Assembly (NCBI RefSeq): GCF_047511655.1
Contig: NC_133386.1
Coordinates: 76,325,501 to 76,389,500, forward strand
Direction of reading: 5' to 3'
DNA from: Castor canadensis
Taxonomy: Eukaryota > Chordata > Mammalia > Rodentia > Castoridae
DNA: 64,000 nt
Shown: in pieces, positions 12,303-24,747 of the stretch
Position numbering within the stretch: the first letter of the stretch is position 1
How the letters are laid out: every line of letters starts with the position of its first letter
Notes under the pieces: generated by a model
What the model was told of the DNA's origin: nothing
Seen by the model: only the letters and a program-made list of their open reading frames with translations
The model's database searches: none
Position numbers and translations under genes: made by a program

Positions 12303-15300
12303 GGATGCATTTCTTATGAGAACCTTAAGGGGAGGATTTTACTTCTAGGTTGGTTTAGGTTGAACCCTTGTACAGAAGCAGGAACTGAGATGAGGTGTCT
12401 TGAAGCTGTCATAGCTCTCCCTTGGAGGACACAATATTCACTCAATATAGTGCAATTAGAAGGTTCAAGCCAGGTTCCTCTTATTCTCTGTGTCTTCTTA
12501 GGCAGAGGAATTAGAGAACTTCTTCTCTTGCATGCAGCACAGCCTTGGGGACCGTTGGCCCCATTAAGCTCTTCCATTGAAAGAAAACTAAGGCCACAAT
12601 TGCAGTCACAGAGCAGGCTCTTGCCTTGGGGAAACTGGGAAGCCTGGATTTCAGCCTCCACCTGTCCCCTCCACTGGGTGACTCTGATCTGAGCACATAT
12701 CATTTATTTCACCAGCTTGCTTCTTACCATCCACTGGTAGATACTACTAATAAAGGAGATGGCTCCAATGTTCCCTGGTTGTCTGCCAACCATCTGTAAA
12801 GTTGCCCTTTTTGGGAATTTAGATTTCCAGTGTGGAGGTTGTAGCCTGTCAGCAAATAATAAACATTTATCTCATGAAATATTATGTCCCCAAAGTTTTG
12901 TTTATAATGGAAGAAAAGTACATTTCATTCCCAGATGGGACTCACAGGGCATTGTTGCCCACCAGGAAGTTTTTATTGTAGGAAGATACTATGAAGGAAG
13001 GGAGGAAGTAATGATGGTAATAATAATGAAAAAAACTAACTGTTTAATACTTAGAGAGCATTATTAACTTTTCAAGATAAAACTTGAATGACATACTAGG
13101 ATCCTCATTGGTAAGGAAAGGGAAGACCAGAGGGGTCAGTGTTCATTAAAAAGCAGCCAGTCTTCCCAGAGGTTGGGAATACTGTGAGTACCTGACACCT
13201 CACTCCCAATTACCTGAGATTGCTTGGAAGAGTTCCTTTTTGCTTTCTGAGAAATCAAGAAAGTCTCCAGCGAGGTTATCTCACACTTTGACAGCCAGGA
13301 CAGAAATGTCTCGCATTTTAAGAAGCAGGAAAAGACCTCCAAGGTAGAAGTCTACCTATATAAGGCTCTGAGTGTGTTCAATACAATCTTTGCTACTTTC
13401 TGCCCCAGCCTCTGAGAATGATATCTTTGTAATGTCCACACTTTTTTTTTGGTACTGGGGATCAAAACCAGGGCCTCTCATATGCTAAACATGTGCTCTA
13501 CCACTGAGCTACACCTCTAGCCTCCACAACTTCTATTTTTGAGTACTTCATTCTAAATTCCCACCTGAATACTGCTCAGGCCTTTTAGAGTCTGTGCCCG
13601 GAACACATTTTTTTTTGTTTTAATTTTTCTACTTTCCCTCTCACTACTGCTTCTTAAAAATGGAGCCAAGGAAAAGGTGTGGTTCATAATTGTTTTGCCT
13701 GGGGCTTCCTGGCTGGGTGACTTTGAAAATTCTGTTCTTTGAAGGTAGCTGTAAAACTTGTGTACTGAGAATATTTGGCATTGCTTGGGTGGTTTTATGT
13801 TTGTGAATAATACTGGTAGAATATCGTAGCTTACTATGATCAAGTTAAGACAGAAAGGAAGAAGGAAGGAAGCAAGCAAGGAATGGTTCAGCAGAATGAT
13901 TTTAAAAGTTTAATACTGAGAAAACTTTCTACATTTTAATTTTGTTTTGGAATGTTGCCATTTTTTGTTGAGATGTCTGTTTTGAAAGCATATTCAGTTT
14001 CCCCAGACTTGCACATATTCATCAAAGGCTTCCTTTTAAGAAGAGGTCTATGCCAAGCTCTGGTCAAATTTTAAAGCATCTTTTGCTATAATTTAAGGTG
14101 TTAAAGATATTGCATAACAACAGGACTAGAAATGATAAGAATTAACAAGCAACTCTATTTTATTACTGCTCTTGCATGTATTAGTTGATTTTAACTTAAT
14201 TTTATCATTACTAGTAGGGGAAAATGTAATATGTAAAGTTTGGCATGCTCTCAAGAAATTCCTGTGTGATTGGTATAGCCTGATTGGAAATATTACATGT
14301 TGGCATTAAAATTATTTTCCTCTACTTTTACCTCCCATGGTGGAGGGATAAAGAGAAGCTAGTTAGAATGAGGAGATGTTTGTTCCACCCCGTGACCAGC
14401 TTTGTGGAAACATATAGTCATGGTGTTTGTAGGAGGAAAGAAAACATGGAGGAAGCACAGATGGAATGGTTAGTTAGGTGGAGCAACCAGGATGTGGGCC
14501 GTGTGAGCAGTCAATTCCTTGTCTCTCTTGATTGGGCTTCTGGAAAACTTGAGAAATTTCAAATTGTTTTTCCAGCCTGAGAGCTGACTTACTATTTGAA
14601 CCTGGACAAGTTACTGTATATCTTATAAAGAATATTTGAGAAATGGTTGAGAAAGTTTCTTGGTAGCCAATAGCATCTACATTCCCATTTGTCTTTTACA
14701 GCAACACCCATGGACTTCCACAGTTTCTCAAACCAGAGAGAAAAATATCCACAATCTTTATCCTAAAGTACTCCAGACTGTGGTATAAAAAGAAATAAGT
14801 GCAACTCTTTTAGATAGGTGTCTTAAGATACAGACAGTGTTTCTGTGATATTTATTTTTTCATTCATTCAATTAGATTTTGACTAAACATTATAGCAGAT
14901 GGTGTAAATGCTCCCAACCCAGAGTTCACCCACTGGTAAGAACTCTAGTGTACACTGGCAGCTCCCTACCTTATGAGTACATGGGTCTCTATTTTTCCCC
15001 ATGCTACCAAAAGAACTTTTGCTCAGTCACAGTGTGGGGCAATTGACACTCAAGGGAGAACCTTTAATCAGTGGAGGATGAAAGTCAGTGAATAAGCATT
15101 GCAAGCTTTTCTATCCCTTAGGTGCTTTTCAGAAGGTCCTCACTGGGACTGAGCTCTGATGACCCACAGTGGTAATTGGGTCATTGATGTTTTTTATTGG
15201 TGCTCTTCTCTTTCCCATTTGCATTTCCTAAGAAGGTCTTCACAATAAACTACCTATACCTGGGTTGCCTCAGGGTTTCCTTTCAGAGGAACCCAGAGGC

Positions 15301-16059
15301 AGACAAGTATATATTGTGACTGCCATGCTAGGTCAGAGAAATTCTCAAGGATCTCATAATGGAGACAGAGATGGAACTAAGCAAAAATGTACTCCCAGCA
15401 GAATATGTCCATGTATCATGAATAGTACAAAAATAATGGCCAAAGGGAATTCAGAGAAAGAAGAGAATAAAATTCAGGAAAACAAGACAGTGGACAAAGA
15501 GGATGAAGTGAAGACTTGAAAAATAAATTGGAATTTAATTATTTTCTTCTGGGGTTTGTAAGTATTTAATCTGTGATCCTATGATAGCAATAGATCCTTT
15601 GGATAGAGGGAGAAGGGAGGAGAAAAAACCACTGAGTGTAGGTTATGGGTCATGTAATTCATATAGGCCTAAAGTGGACACAGCATTTGAGAACACAGAT
15701 TTATATATACACTATTGCATTAAATCTCCTAATTAAATGTAAGATGAAATTGTAATTATCCTTAGTTTTAGGACAGAAACTTGAGTTCCAAAGAGTTTAA
15801 TTGGTGGGCTCAAAGTGAAATACCTAGTACATGACAAATTTAGAGACAAATCTACAAATTTAGAAGCCAATTCTGGCAAGGGGATGCAAACACAACTGGT
15901 TATCCCCATCAATTTTATTACTTAAGAATTAATCTTTATGCAAACAAATTTTATTTCTCCAATACCTGCTATTTATAGGTAATACTGCTAATGGTTTTAT
16001 ACGTTATATAAATAACTGGTTTGGCATTGAATCCATGAATTTGTCATTGCTAAGTTATA
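12303..16059. other. Unassigned non-coding sequence
   Basis: No supportable gene in about 3.7 kb apart from the ID element at 13442-13522. A plus-strand frame at 15265-15519 ends in a Lys/Glu-rich stretch and a TGA followed by an AATAAA-like string, but I cannot match it to a family. The other frames are short and featureless. Confidence 0.45.
13442..13522 (-). repeat. ID-type tRNA-derived SINE
   Basis: A T tail, then ggtactggggatc, gtgctctaccactgagctac and acctctagcc: the reverse complement of an ID element, about 80 bp and moderately diverged. Confidence 0.85.
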
Positions 16060-16632
16060 ACTCCAGGTCAGTGAACAGAAATGTTACAACAACCTAGCTA
16101 ACAACTTAGGTAGCCAGAGCATAGAAATTAAGTCAAGGGAAAGATAACAGATGATTAAAACCTCCAACCAACTAATCAACAACACACGAGTGAGTCTCAA
16201 AATAGAAACATGGAGAATGAGACTCCTCAATCACACAATAGATTTGGTGGACAGCAAAAGCGTTGAATTCTCAGCTGCGGAGGTCAGAAGGATGATAAAA
16301 AGAATGTTTAAGGATCTTAAAGAAGACCTACAAAAACAACTCAATGAATCCCAAGAGAATGCAAATAAAAAACTTGAGATGACACAGATACAATTAAATA
16401 GACTCAAACAAACATCAGAATGAAATCAAGGAAAGTATAAAAAAAGATAAATGAAATAAAGAAGGCAGTACAAGATGTGAAAAAGGAGCTTAGCAAAAGT
16501 ATGAAAAGTTTTAAAAACTAAAAAATAATCAAACAAACATTAGAAACAAAAAGTAACTTAAGTCAAATAAAAAATACAGTTGAGAGCCACTCCAGGAGAG
16601 TGGATCAAGTAGAAGACAGAATTTCAGGGCTC
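16060..16632 (+). mobile_element. Old L1, left part (ORF1 region)
   Basis: The plus strand carries a degraded L1 ORF1 coiled-coil region: a Lys/Glu/Asn-rich frame at about 16151-16423, then frame-broken but similar sequence up to the insertion point. It resembles the coiled-coil half of the intact ORF1 at 18087-19289. It is cut at 16632 by the young L1 and resumes at 23668. Its 5' limit is a judgement. Confidence 0.7.
16618..16632 (+). repeat. Target-site duplication, left copy
   Basis: AGAATTTCAGGGCTC is repeated at 23653-23667, directly after the A tail of the young L1. The first A of the right copy could belong to the tail, so 14 bp are certain. Confidence 0.95.
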
Positions 16633-18086
16633 GAGAATTCCAAGATGGCGGCTAGAGGTAGGAAGCAGAAAGCGACCCTCCTATAGTGAAATCTTGGAGA
16701 GACGCTGGAGACACACTTTGCAGGCATAATCACCGAGAAAAGGCATAACTTTGACTCCTCCACATCTCCAGCCGGCACAGAGAATCTCCACTTCACGTTA
16801 AACGGAGAACCGAGGAGGCCCCCGGGCCTCCAGTGGCCGGCGCCCATACGGCTTGGGAAGACGCGGACCAGGTGAGCTTCGCGGTACCGCGGTAGCCCCA
16901 CAGACAAGCCTGGGCCAGAGCAGCATAGCCCCCTGGACAGACTGACCTCCACCCGGGAAAAAAAGAGAAACTGAGTACTAAGCAATAAGAACAGTTAAGA
17001 CGCTGGAAAGAGGGTGGGGCGCCCTGAGCACTGAAGATTGGGGGAAGGGAATCCTTCCTGGGACTGTAAATAAACGAGCCGGGCGGGCCGGAGAGGCTCT
17101 GGTGGGAGCGGGGCGCGCCCAGCAACCAGGAGCGGGGACGCTTGTGAGAGGAGGGAAGACCCACTTCCCACGTGAACTGTAAATAAACACGCAGGCCTGA
17201 CAACACGGGGCAGTGTCGCCTTTCCCAGTGCTTGGAAAGGGAAAAGCCTGTAGCAGAGGCCCCCCCACCCACAGGAGAACTCTGAGCAAACAAAGCCTGT
17301 GGGACCAGGTGAGTGCTAGCTCACCCCAGAGATCTGCATAAATAACGCCGCCAGCTACAGGCTGAGAGCAGCAGGCAGGCAAGCCACAGTTGCAGATACC
17401 ACTCTCAGAACTGCCTCCAGATGCTTTTTTTTTCTTTTTCTCCCTACCTTTGATGAGAGAACAGCCGAATTACACCTGCAAGCCGAAAAACTTACTGAAA
17501 CTGTATTGCATTTGAACTGGGGACACTTGGTGGGGCTTTTTTTTTTTCTTCTGTGTGTGTGTGAGTGTAATTTTGTTCTACTTTATGCATCCCCTTTGAT
17601 GAGACAACTACAGAACAACATCTGAGGCACCAACTCCAGGACTGGAGATTGAGACGGACATCCAAATTATTAAGACTGAAATTGCATTGCATATAAACTT
17701 GGAAGTTTTTTGGTTTTTTTTGTTTTTTTTAATTTTCTATTTTCCATTTTATTTTAATTCATTTTTATAAATAGATATTACTTTCATATACTTATTTATT
17801 ATTTTTTTATCTTTGATTTTCAATCCTCTCTCTGTCACTCTATTGTCTGTTCAGCTTACTGTCGATTAGTACACTAACACTCCCTGTTTATACCTTTGAA
17901 ACTCTCTTGTCTGATACCTTGTTCTGCTTTCTCCCTCTTGTCTGTATATTTGTTTTCCCCTTTTCTTTAACTTCTTGCTTTCCATCTCAGCTCACTCTTC
18001 CATTCTCAATATTACCATTGTTATTATTACAAGCTAGAAAATACTTAATTACACACAGTACAGGGACAGTAACAACACCAAGGACA
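16633..18086 (+). promoter_or_regulatory. L1 5' UTR and internal promoter region
   Basis: About 1.45 kb precedes ORF1. The first part (about 16800-17400) is GC- and CpG-rich; the last 700 bp turns AT-rich. L1 5' UTRs of this kind drive their own transcription from within. There is a single 5' UTR sequence, not the tandem monomers of mouse L1. A second, diverged and shorter version of this 5' UTR lies reversed at about 59796-60138. Confidence 0.8.
16641..16652 (+). promoter_or_regulatory. YY1-type site at the L1 5' end
   Basis: CAAGATGGCGGC begins 9 bp inside the element. It matches the YY1 core (CAAGATGGC) that in human L1 lies near the same position and fixes the transcription start. The reversed old L1 at 59796-60138 keeps AAGATGGCGAC at the equivalent place. 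Binding is inferred from the motif. Confidence 0.75.
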
Positions 18087-19289
18087 ATGACAGGAAGACA
18101 GAAAAAACAAGGAAACCAGTTTCCCCACAGCAAAAAATTAGTACAGGAACCAGAGGGGAATGAAGAGAACAGAAACTCAGAGCCAGACTCCAACAAAATG
18201 AAGATAAACTATGCCAAAGGACCCAATGAAGCCTACAAGAATAATTTAAAAGAAGACATACTACAAGTACTCAATGAGAATTTTATAGAGATGATACTGG
18301 TTAGGGTCAACCAAAATGTACAGGAGACACTCAAGAAATTCCAAGACAATAAAAATAGAGAATTTGAAAAAGCAAAAGAAGAAATAAAGGAAACCATAGA
18401 AGCACTGTATAAACACCAAAGTGAAAGACAGAACACAATGAATAAATGGATAAATGAACTCAGGACAAAAATAGACAACAATAAAGAAGAAAACAGCCAG
18501 GATATGGAAAACCTCAGAAAAAAGAACGAAACAGAACTGCAAAACAAAACGGAAGGCCAATCCAGCAGAATAGAACAAACAGAAGACAGAATCTCAGAAC
18601 TTGAAGATGAAATGGTAATTAAAGGAAAAACTGAAGAACTACTAATTAAACAACTCAAGACCTGTGAAAAGAAAATGCAAGAACTCACCGACTCCATCAA
18701 AAGACCAAACTTGAGAATCATGGGCATCGAAGAAGGAGAAGAGGTGCAAGCGAAGGGAATGCGTAATATATTCAACAAAATAATAACGGAAAATTTCCCA
18801 AATCTAGAGAAAGATATTCCCATACAAATGCAAGAGGCCTCCAGGACACCAAACAGACCAGATCAAAATAGAACTACTCCACGACATATCATCATTAAAA
18901 CAACAAGTTCAGAAACTAAGGAAAGAATATTGAAGGCTGCAAGAGAGAAAAAACAAGTAACATACAAAGGTAAACCCATCAAAATCACAGCAGACTTCTC
19001 AACAGAAACATTAAAAGCAAGAAGAGCGTGGGGTGTGATCTTCTGGGCACTGAATGAAAATAACTTCAACCCCAGGATACTCTACCCAGCAAAGCTATCA
19101 TTCAAAATAGATGGAGCAATAAAAGTCTTCCATGATAAGCAGAAACTAAAACAATATGTGACCACAAAGCCACCATTACAAAAGATTCTGCAAGGGATCC
19201 TGCACACAGAAAGTGACACCCAACTTAACCATGAAAAGGCAGGCAGCACCAAACCACAGGATAAGAAAAAGCAAGACAGTAGAGAGTAA
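18087..19289 (+). CDS. L1 ORF1p, RNA-binding chaperone (intact)
   Basis: A 400-residue frame encodes the L1 ORF1 protein, which trimerises, coats L1 RNA and acts as a nucleic-acid chaperone in the cytoplasmic L1 particle. Roughly residues 50-205 are a charged Lys/Glu-rich coiled coil; about 208-305 form the RRM domain, opening at NLRIMGIEEGEE; about 306-385 are the C-terminal domain, with the FNPRILYPAKLSF segment typical of the family. The frame is open from 17907, but the extra 60 residues there are hydrophobic and unlike ORF1 proteins, so I chose the ATG at 18087 (MTGRQKKQ). Length and domain order are normal and there is no stop or shift. Translation in an intact L1 would start here on a bicistronic RNA. 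Confidence 0.93.
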   Translation: MTGRQKKQGNQFPHSKKLVQEPEGNEENRNSEPDSNKMKINYAKGPNEAYKNNLKEDILQVLNENFIEMILVRVNQNVQETLKKFQDNKNREFEKAKEEIKETIEALYKHQSERQNTMNKWINELRTKIDNNKEENSQDMENLRKKNETELQNKTEGQSSRIEQTEDRISELEDEMVIKGKTEELLIKQLKTCEKKMQELTDSIKRPNLRIMGIEEGEEVQAKGMRNIFNKIITENFPNLEKDIPIQMQEASRTPNRPDQNRTTPRHIIIKTTSSETKERILKAAREKKQVTYKGKPIKITADFSTETLKARRAWGVIFWALNENNFNPRILYPAKLSFKIDGAIKVFHDKQKLKQYVTTKPPLQKILQGILHTESDTQLNHEKAGSTKPQDKKKQDSRE

Positions 19290-19339
19290 CATCAAGTTAG
19301 GTACACACAATCAAACCTTCAAACAACTAAGATAACTAA

Positions 19340-22300
19340 ATGGCAGGAATCACCACATACCTATCAGTACTAACACTTAATGTTAATGGACTTAATTCAC
19401 CCATCAAAAGACACCGTTTGACAAAATGGATTAAAAAAGAAGATCCAACAATTTGTTGCTTACAGGAGACTCATCTCACCGACAGAAATAAGCATATGCT
19501 TAGGATGAAAGGCTGGAAGAAGATTTACCAAGCCAATGGCCCCCGAAAACAAGCAGGAGTAGCAATACTTATCTCTGACAAAGTAGACTTCAAACCTACA
19601 TTGATCAAACGAGATAAAGAAGGACATTCCATACTAATAAAAGGGGAAATAGACCAAAAGGAAATAATATCATCAATCTGTACACACCCAATGTCAACGC
19701 ACCCAATTTCATCAAACATACCCTGAAAGACCTAAAAGCATATATAAACGCCAACACAGTGGTTGTGGGAGACTTTAACACTCCATTATCATCAATAGAT
19801 AGGTCATCCAAACAAAAACTCAATAAAGAAATCCAAGATCTAAAATATGCAATAGATCAAGTGGACCTAGTAGATGTCTACAGAACATTTCATCCAACCT
19901 CTACACAATATACATTCTTCTCAGCAGAGCATGGAACCTTCTCCAAAATAGATCATATCCTAGGGCACAAAGCAAGCCTCAGCAAATATAAGAAAATAGA
20001 AATAATACCGTGCATACTATCTGACCACAATGCAGTAAAAGTAGAACTCAACAACAAAAGTAAAGACAAAAAACATGCAAACAGCTGGAAACTAAATAAC
20101 TCATTACTTAATGAAGAATGGATCATCAATGCAATAAAAGAGGAAATTAAAAAGTTCCTAGAAGTCAATGAAAATGAAAACACAACCTACCGGAACCTAT
20201 GGGACACAGCTAAGGCAGTCTTGAGAGGAAAGTTTATAGCCATGAGTGCATATATTAAAAAGATTGAAAGATCCCAAATCAATGACCTAATGATACATCT
20301 CAAACTCCTAGAAAAACAAGAACAAGCAAATCCCAAAACAAATAGAAGGAGAGAAATAATAAAAATAAGAGCTGAAATCAACGAAATAGAAACCAAAAAA
20401 ACCATACAAAGAATTAATGAAACAAAAAGTTGGTTCTTTGAAAAAATAAACAAGATCGATAGACCCCTGGCAAACCTGACTAAAATGAGGAGAGAAAAAA
20501 CCCAAATTAGTAGAATCAGGAATGCAAAAGGGGAGATAACAACAAACACCATGGAAGTCCAGGAAATCATCAGAGACTACTTTGAGAACCTATATTCAAA
20601 TAAATTTGAAAATCTAAAAGAAATGGACAGATTTCTAGATACATATGATCATCCAAAACTGAACCAAGAGGAAATTAATCACCTGAATAGACCTATAACA
20701 CAAAATGAAATTGAAGCAGCAATCAAGAGTCTCCCCAAAAAGAAAAGTCCAGGACCTGATGGATTCTCTGCTGAATTCTATCAGACCTTTAAAGAAGAAC
20801 TGATACCAACCCTCCTTAAACTGTTCCATGAAATAGAAAGGGAAGGAAAACTGCCAAACACCTTTTATGAAGCCAGTATTACACTTATCCCAAAACCAGG
20901 CAAAGACACCTCCAAAAAGGAGAACTATAGGCCAATCTCCTTAATGAACATTGATGCAAAAATCCTCAACAAAATAATGGCAAATCGAATTCAGCAACAC
21001 ATCAAAAAGATTATTCACCACGACCAGGTAGGCTTCATCCCAGGGATGCAGGGGTGGTTCAACATACGAAAATCAATAAACGTAATAAACCACATTAACA
21101 GAAGCAAAGACAAAAACCACTTGATCATCTCAATAGATGCAGAAAAAGCCTTTGATAAGATCCAACATCATTTCATGATAAAAGCTCTAAGAAAACTAGG
21201 AATAGAAGGAAAGTTCCTCAACATTATAAAAGCTATAGATGACAAACCTACAGCCAGCATTATACTTAACAGAGAAAAATTAAAACCATTCCCTCTAAAA
21301 TCAGGAACCAGACAAGGATGCCCACTATCTCCACTCCTATTCAACATAGTACTGGAATTCCTAGCCAGAGCAATTAGGCAAGAAGAAGGAATAAAAGGAA
21401 TACAAATAGGTAAAGAAACTGTCAAAATATCCCTATTTGCAGACGACATGATCCTATACCTTAAAGACCCAAAAAACTCTACTCAGAAGCTTCTAGACAT
21501 CATCAATAGCTATAGCAAGGTAGCAGGATATAAAATCAACATAGAAAAATCATTAGCATTTCTATACACTAACAATGAGCAAACGGAAAAAGAATGTATG
21601 AAAACAATTCCATTTACAATAGCCTCAAAAAAAATCAAATACCTAGGTGTAAACCTAACAAAAGATGTGAAAGACCTTTACAAGGAAAACTATACACTTC
21701 TGAAGAAAGAGATTGAGGAAGATTATAGAAAGTGGAGAGATCTCCCATGCTCATGGATTGGTAGAATCAACATAGTAAAAATGTCTATACTCCCAAAAGT
21801 AATCTACATGTTTAATGCAATTCCCATCAAAATACCAATGACATTCATCAAAGAGATTGAAAAATCTACTGTTAAATTTATATGGAAACACAAGAGGCCA
21901 CGAATAGCCAAGGCAATACTCAGTCAAAAGAACAATGCAGGAGGTATCACAATACCTGACTTCAAACTATATTACAAAGCAATAACAATAAAAACAGCAT
22001 GGTACTGGCACAAAAACAGACATGAAGACCAGTGGAACAGAATAGAGGATCCAGATATGAAGCCACACAACTATGAGCAACTTATCTTTGACAAAGGAGC
22101 TAAAAATATACGATGGAGAAATAGCAGCCTCTTCAACAAAAACTGCTGGGAAAACTGGTTAGCAGTCTGCAAAAAACTGAAACTAGATCCATGTATATCA
22201 CCCTATACCAAGATTAACTCAAAATGGATCAAGGATCTTAATATCAGACCCCAAACTCTTAAGTTGATACAAGAAAGAGTAGGAAATACTCTGGAGTTAG

Positions 22301-23157
22301 TAGGTATAGGTAAGAACTTTCTCAATGAAACCCCAGCAGCACAGCAACTAAGAGATAGCATAGATAAATGGGACCTCATAAAACTAAAAAGCTTCTGTTC
22401 ATCAAAAGAAATGGTCTCTAAACTGAAGAGAACACCCACAGAGTGGGAGAAAATATTTGCCAACTATACATCAGACAAAGGACTGATAACCAGAATATAT
22501 AGGGAACTTAAAAAACTAAATTCTCCCAAAACTAATGAACCAATAAAGAAATGGGCAGGTGAACTAAACAGAACTTTCTCAAAAGAAGAAATTCAAATGG
22601 CCAGAAAACACATGAAAAAATGCTCACCATCTCTAGCAATAAAGGAAATGCAAATTAAAACCACACTAAGATTTCACCTCACCCCTGTTAGAATAGCCAT
22701 CATCAGCAACACCACCAACAACAGGTGTTGGCGAGGATGCGGGGAAAAAGGAACCCTCTTACACTGTTGGTGGGAATGTAGACTAGTACAACCACTCTGG
22801 AAAAAAATTTGGAGGCTACTTAAAAAGCTGGACATCGATCTACCATTTGATCCAGCAATACCACTCTTGGGGATATACCCAAAAGACTGTTACTCCAGAG
22901 GCACCTGCACATCCATGTTTATTGCGGCACTATTCACAATAGCCAAGTTATGGAAACAGCCAAGATGCCCCACCACTGACGAATGGATTAAGAAAATGTG
23001 GTATCTATACACAATGGAATTTTATGCAGCCATGAAGAAGAACGAAATGTTATCATTCGCTGGTAAATGGATGGAATTGGAGAACATCATTCTGAGTGAG
23101 GTTAGCCTGGCTCAAAAGACCAAAAATCGTATGTTCTCCCTCATATGTGGACATTAG
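19340..23157 (+). pseudogene. L1 ORF2p endonuclease/reverse transcriptase, one frameshift
   Basis: ORF2 starts 50 bp after ORF1 (MAGITTYLSVLTLNVNGL) and stops at 23157; without the lesion it would be near 1272 residues, the usual length. The endonuclease domain keeps the LNVNG and QETHL segments before the break and GDFNTP, KIDHI and SDHNAV after it, carrying the family's catalytic Asn, Glu, Asp and His. Reverse transcriptase has FADD at 21436-21447, preceded by [12 protein letters not shown]-x3-C-x7-H-x4-C motif lies at 22726-22779. The first frame runs on to a stop at 19726 and the second opens by 19759; comparing frames puts an apparent 1-nt loss near 19669-19671, within the endonuclease. 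As written, no full ORF2p is made. A sequencing error at this single spot is possible. Confidence 0.93.
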
Positions 23158-23652
23158 ATCAAGGGCAAACACAACAAGGGGATTGGACTATGAGCACATG
23201 ATAAAAGCGAGAGCACACAAGGGAGGGGTGAGGATAGGTAAGACACCTAAAAAACTAGCTAGCATTTGTTGCCCTTAATGCAGAGAAACTAAAGCAGATA
23301 CCTTAAAGCAACTGAGGCCAATAGGAAAAGGGGACCAGGTACTAGAGAAAAGGTTAGATCAAAAAGAATTAACCTAGAAGGTAACACCCACGCACAGGAA
23401 ATCAATGTGAGTCAATGCCCTGTATAGCTATCCTTATCTCAACCAGCAAAACCCCTTGTTCCTTCCTATTATTGCTTATACTCTCTCTACAATAAAATTA
23501 GAGATAAGGGCAAAATAGTTTCTGCTGGGTATTGAGGGGGCAGCGGGAGGGGGTGGAGTGGGTGGTAAGGGAGGTGGTGGGGGCAGGGGGGAGAAATAAA
23601 CCAAGCCTTGTATGCACGTATGAATAATAAAAGAAAAATGAAAAAAAAAAAA
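23158..23652 (+). other. L1 3' UTR and A tail
   Basis: The 3' UTR of the young L1 includes a block of repeated G runs at about 23535-23592, separated by short A/T/C spacers, a layout able to form G-quadruplexes. It ends with AATAATAAAAG-type sequence and an A tail of about 12. The same tract occurs in the copies at 1-748, 8265-9187 and 58190-58960. Confidence 0.9.
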
Positions 23653-24747
23653 AGAATTTCAGGGCTCAAAATAAAAATAGATATTAGAGAAAAACAAGAT
23701 ATTTAGAAAAAAAGACTGAAGAGTTGTGAAAGGAATATGTAATTCTATGATACCATTGAAAGATCAAACCTGCAAATCATGGACACTGATGAAGAAGAGG
23801 TGAAAGTCAAATGTATAGGAAACATAGTCAGCAAAATAATGGCAGAATTATTCCCAAATTATTTGGGGAAAATAGCAGCTTTTTCCCAAATCTGGAGAAA
23901 GAGATACCCACCTTCCAGGTACAGGAAGAAATGGTTATATTTCTAGACACATATGAACAACCAAAATTGAATCAAGAGGGTGTAAATCACCTAAATATAT
24001 CTACAATAAGCAATGAAATTGAAGCAGCAATAGAGTCTCCCCAAAAGAAAAGTCTAGAACCTGAGAGAACTACTGCTGAATTCTACCAGACCTTTAAAAA
24101 CTAATACCAACACTCCTCAAACTTTTCCATGAAATAGAAAAGGAAGGAGCACTGCCAAAATCTTTCAATGAAGCCAGTATTACACTCATCCTAAAAATGC
24201 ACAAGGACCCCACAAAAAAAGAGAATTGTAGGCCAATCTCTTTGATGAAATTAAATGCACAAAATACTGGCAAACTGAATTTGACAACGTATCTAAAAGA
24301 TCATACACCATGATCAAATTGGTTTCATCCCAGGGATGTAGGGATGGTTCAAGATATGAAATCATTAAATGTAATACAGTGTATTAACAGAAGCAAAGAC
24401 AAAAACCACCTGATCATCTCAATAGATACAGAAAAAGCCTTTGACAAAATTCAACATGTTTTCATAATAAAAGCTCTGATGAAACTATGAATAGAAGGAA
24501 TGTACCTTCTGTAAAGACTATATATGACAAGCCTATAGCCAATATCATACTAAATGGGAGAAAACTAAAACCATTTCCTCTAAAGTCAGGAACAAGACAA
24601 CAGTGTCCACTCTCTTCACTCCTATTCCACATAGTCTTGAACTTCCTTGCTAGAGTGGTAAGACAGGAAGAAGAAATAAAAGGAACTCAAATAGAAATGG
24701 AAGAAGTCAAACTATCTCTATTTGCAGATGACATGATCTTATACTTA

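Larger units (their letters stand above)
16633..23652 (+). mobile_element. Full-length young L1 (about 7.0 kb)
   Basis: The element holds a 5' UTR (16633-18086), ORF1 (18087-19289), a 50-bp spacer, ORF2 (19340-23157, one frameshift), a 3' UTR with a G-rich tract (about 23535-23592) and an A tail (about 23641-23652). It is bounded by a perfect 14-15 bp target duplication, showing a single clean target-primed insertion into the older L1. The intact ORF1, the single lesion in ORF2 and the near identity to the other 3' ends make it a recent insertion. Confidence 0.97.

Noticed and set aside
15265-15519. 84-codon plus-strand frame with a Lys/Glu-rich end, possible retrocopy
   Set aside because: I could not match it to a family, and no target duplication or A tail was found. 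A protein search of this frame would decide.
17907-18086. N-terminal extension of L1 ORF1 by 60 residues with a signal-peptide-like hydrophobic run
   Set aside because: It lies in the AT-rich end of the 5' UTR; ORF1 proteins start with the MTGRQKKQ-type sequence at 18087, and the extension has no counterpart in the family.
18233-18823. Minus-strand frame of 196 codons, hydrophobic, membrane-like
   Set aside because: A shadow of the Lys/Glu-rich ORF1 coiled coil; its antisense is naturally rich in Phe, Ser and Leu.
23096-23278. 60-codon plus-strand frame ([10 protein letters not shown]...) repeated in several L1 copies, also at 189-371, 8635-8817 and 58575-58757
   Set aside because: It overlaps the ORF2 end and 3' UTR in another frame; its conservation follows from the youth of the L1 copies and no coding constraint can be shown.
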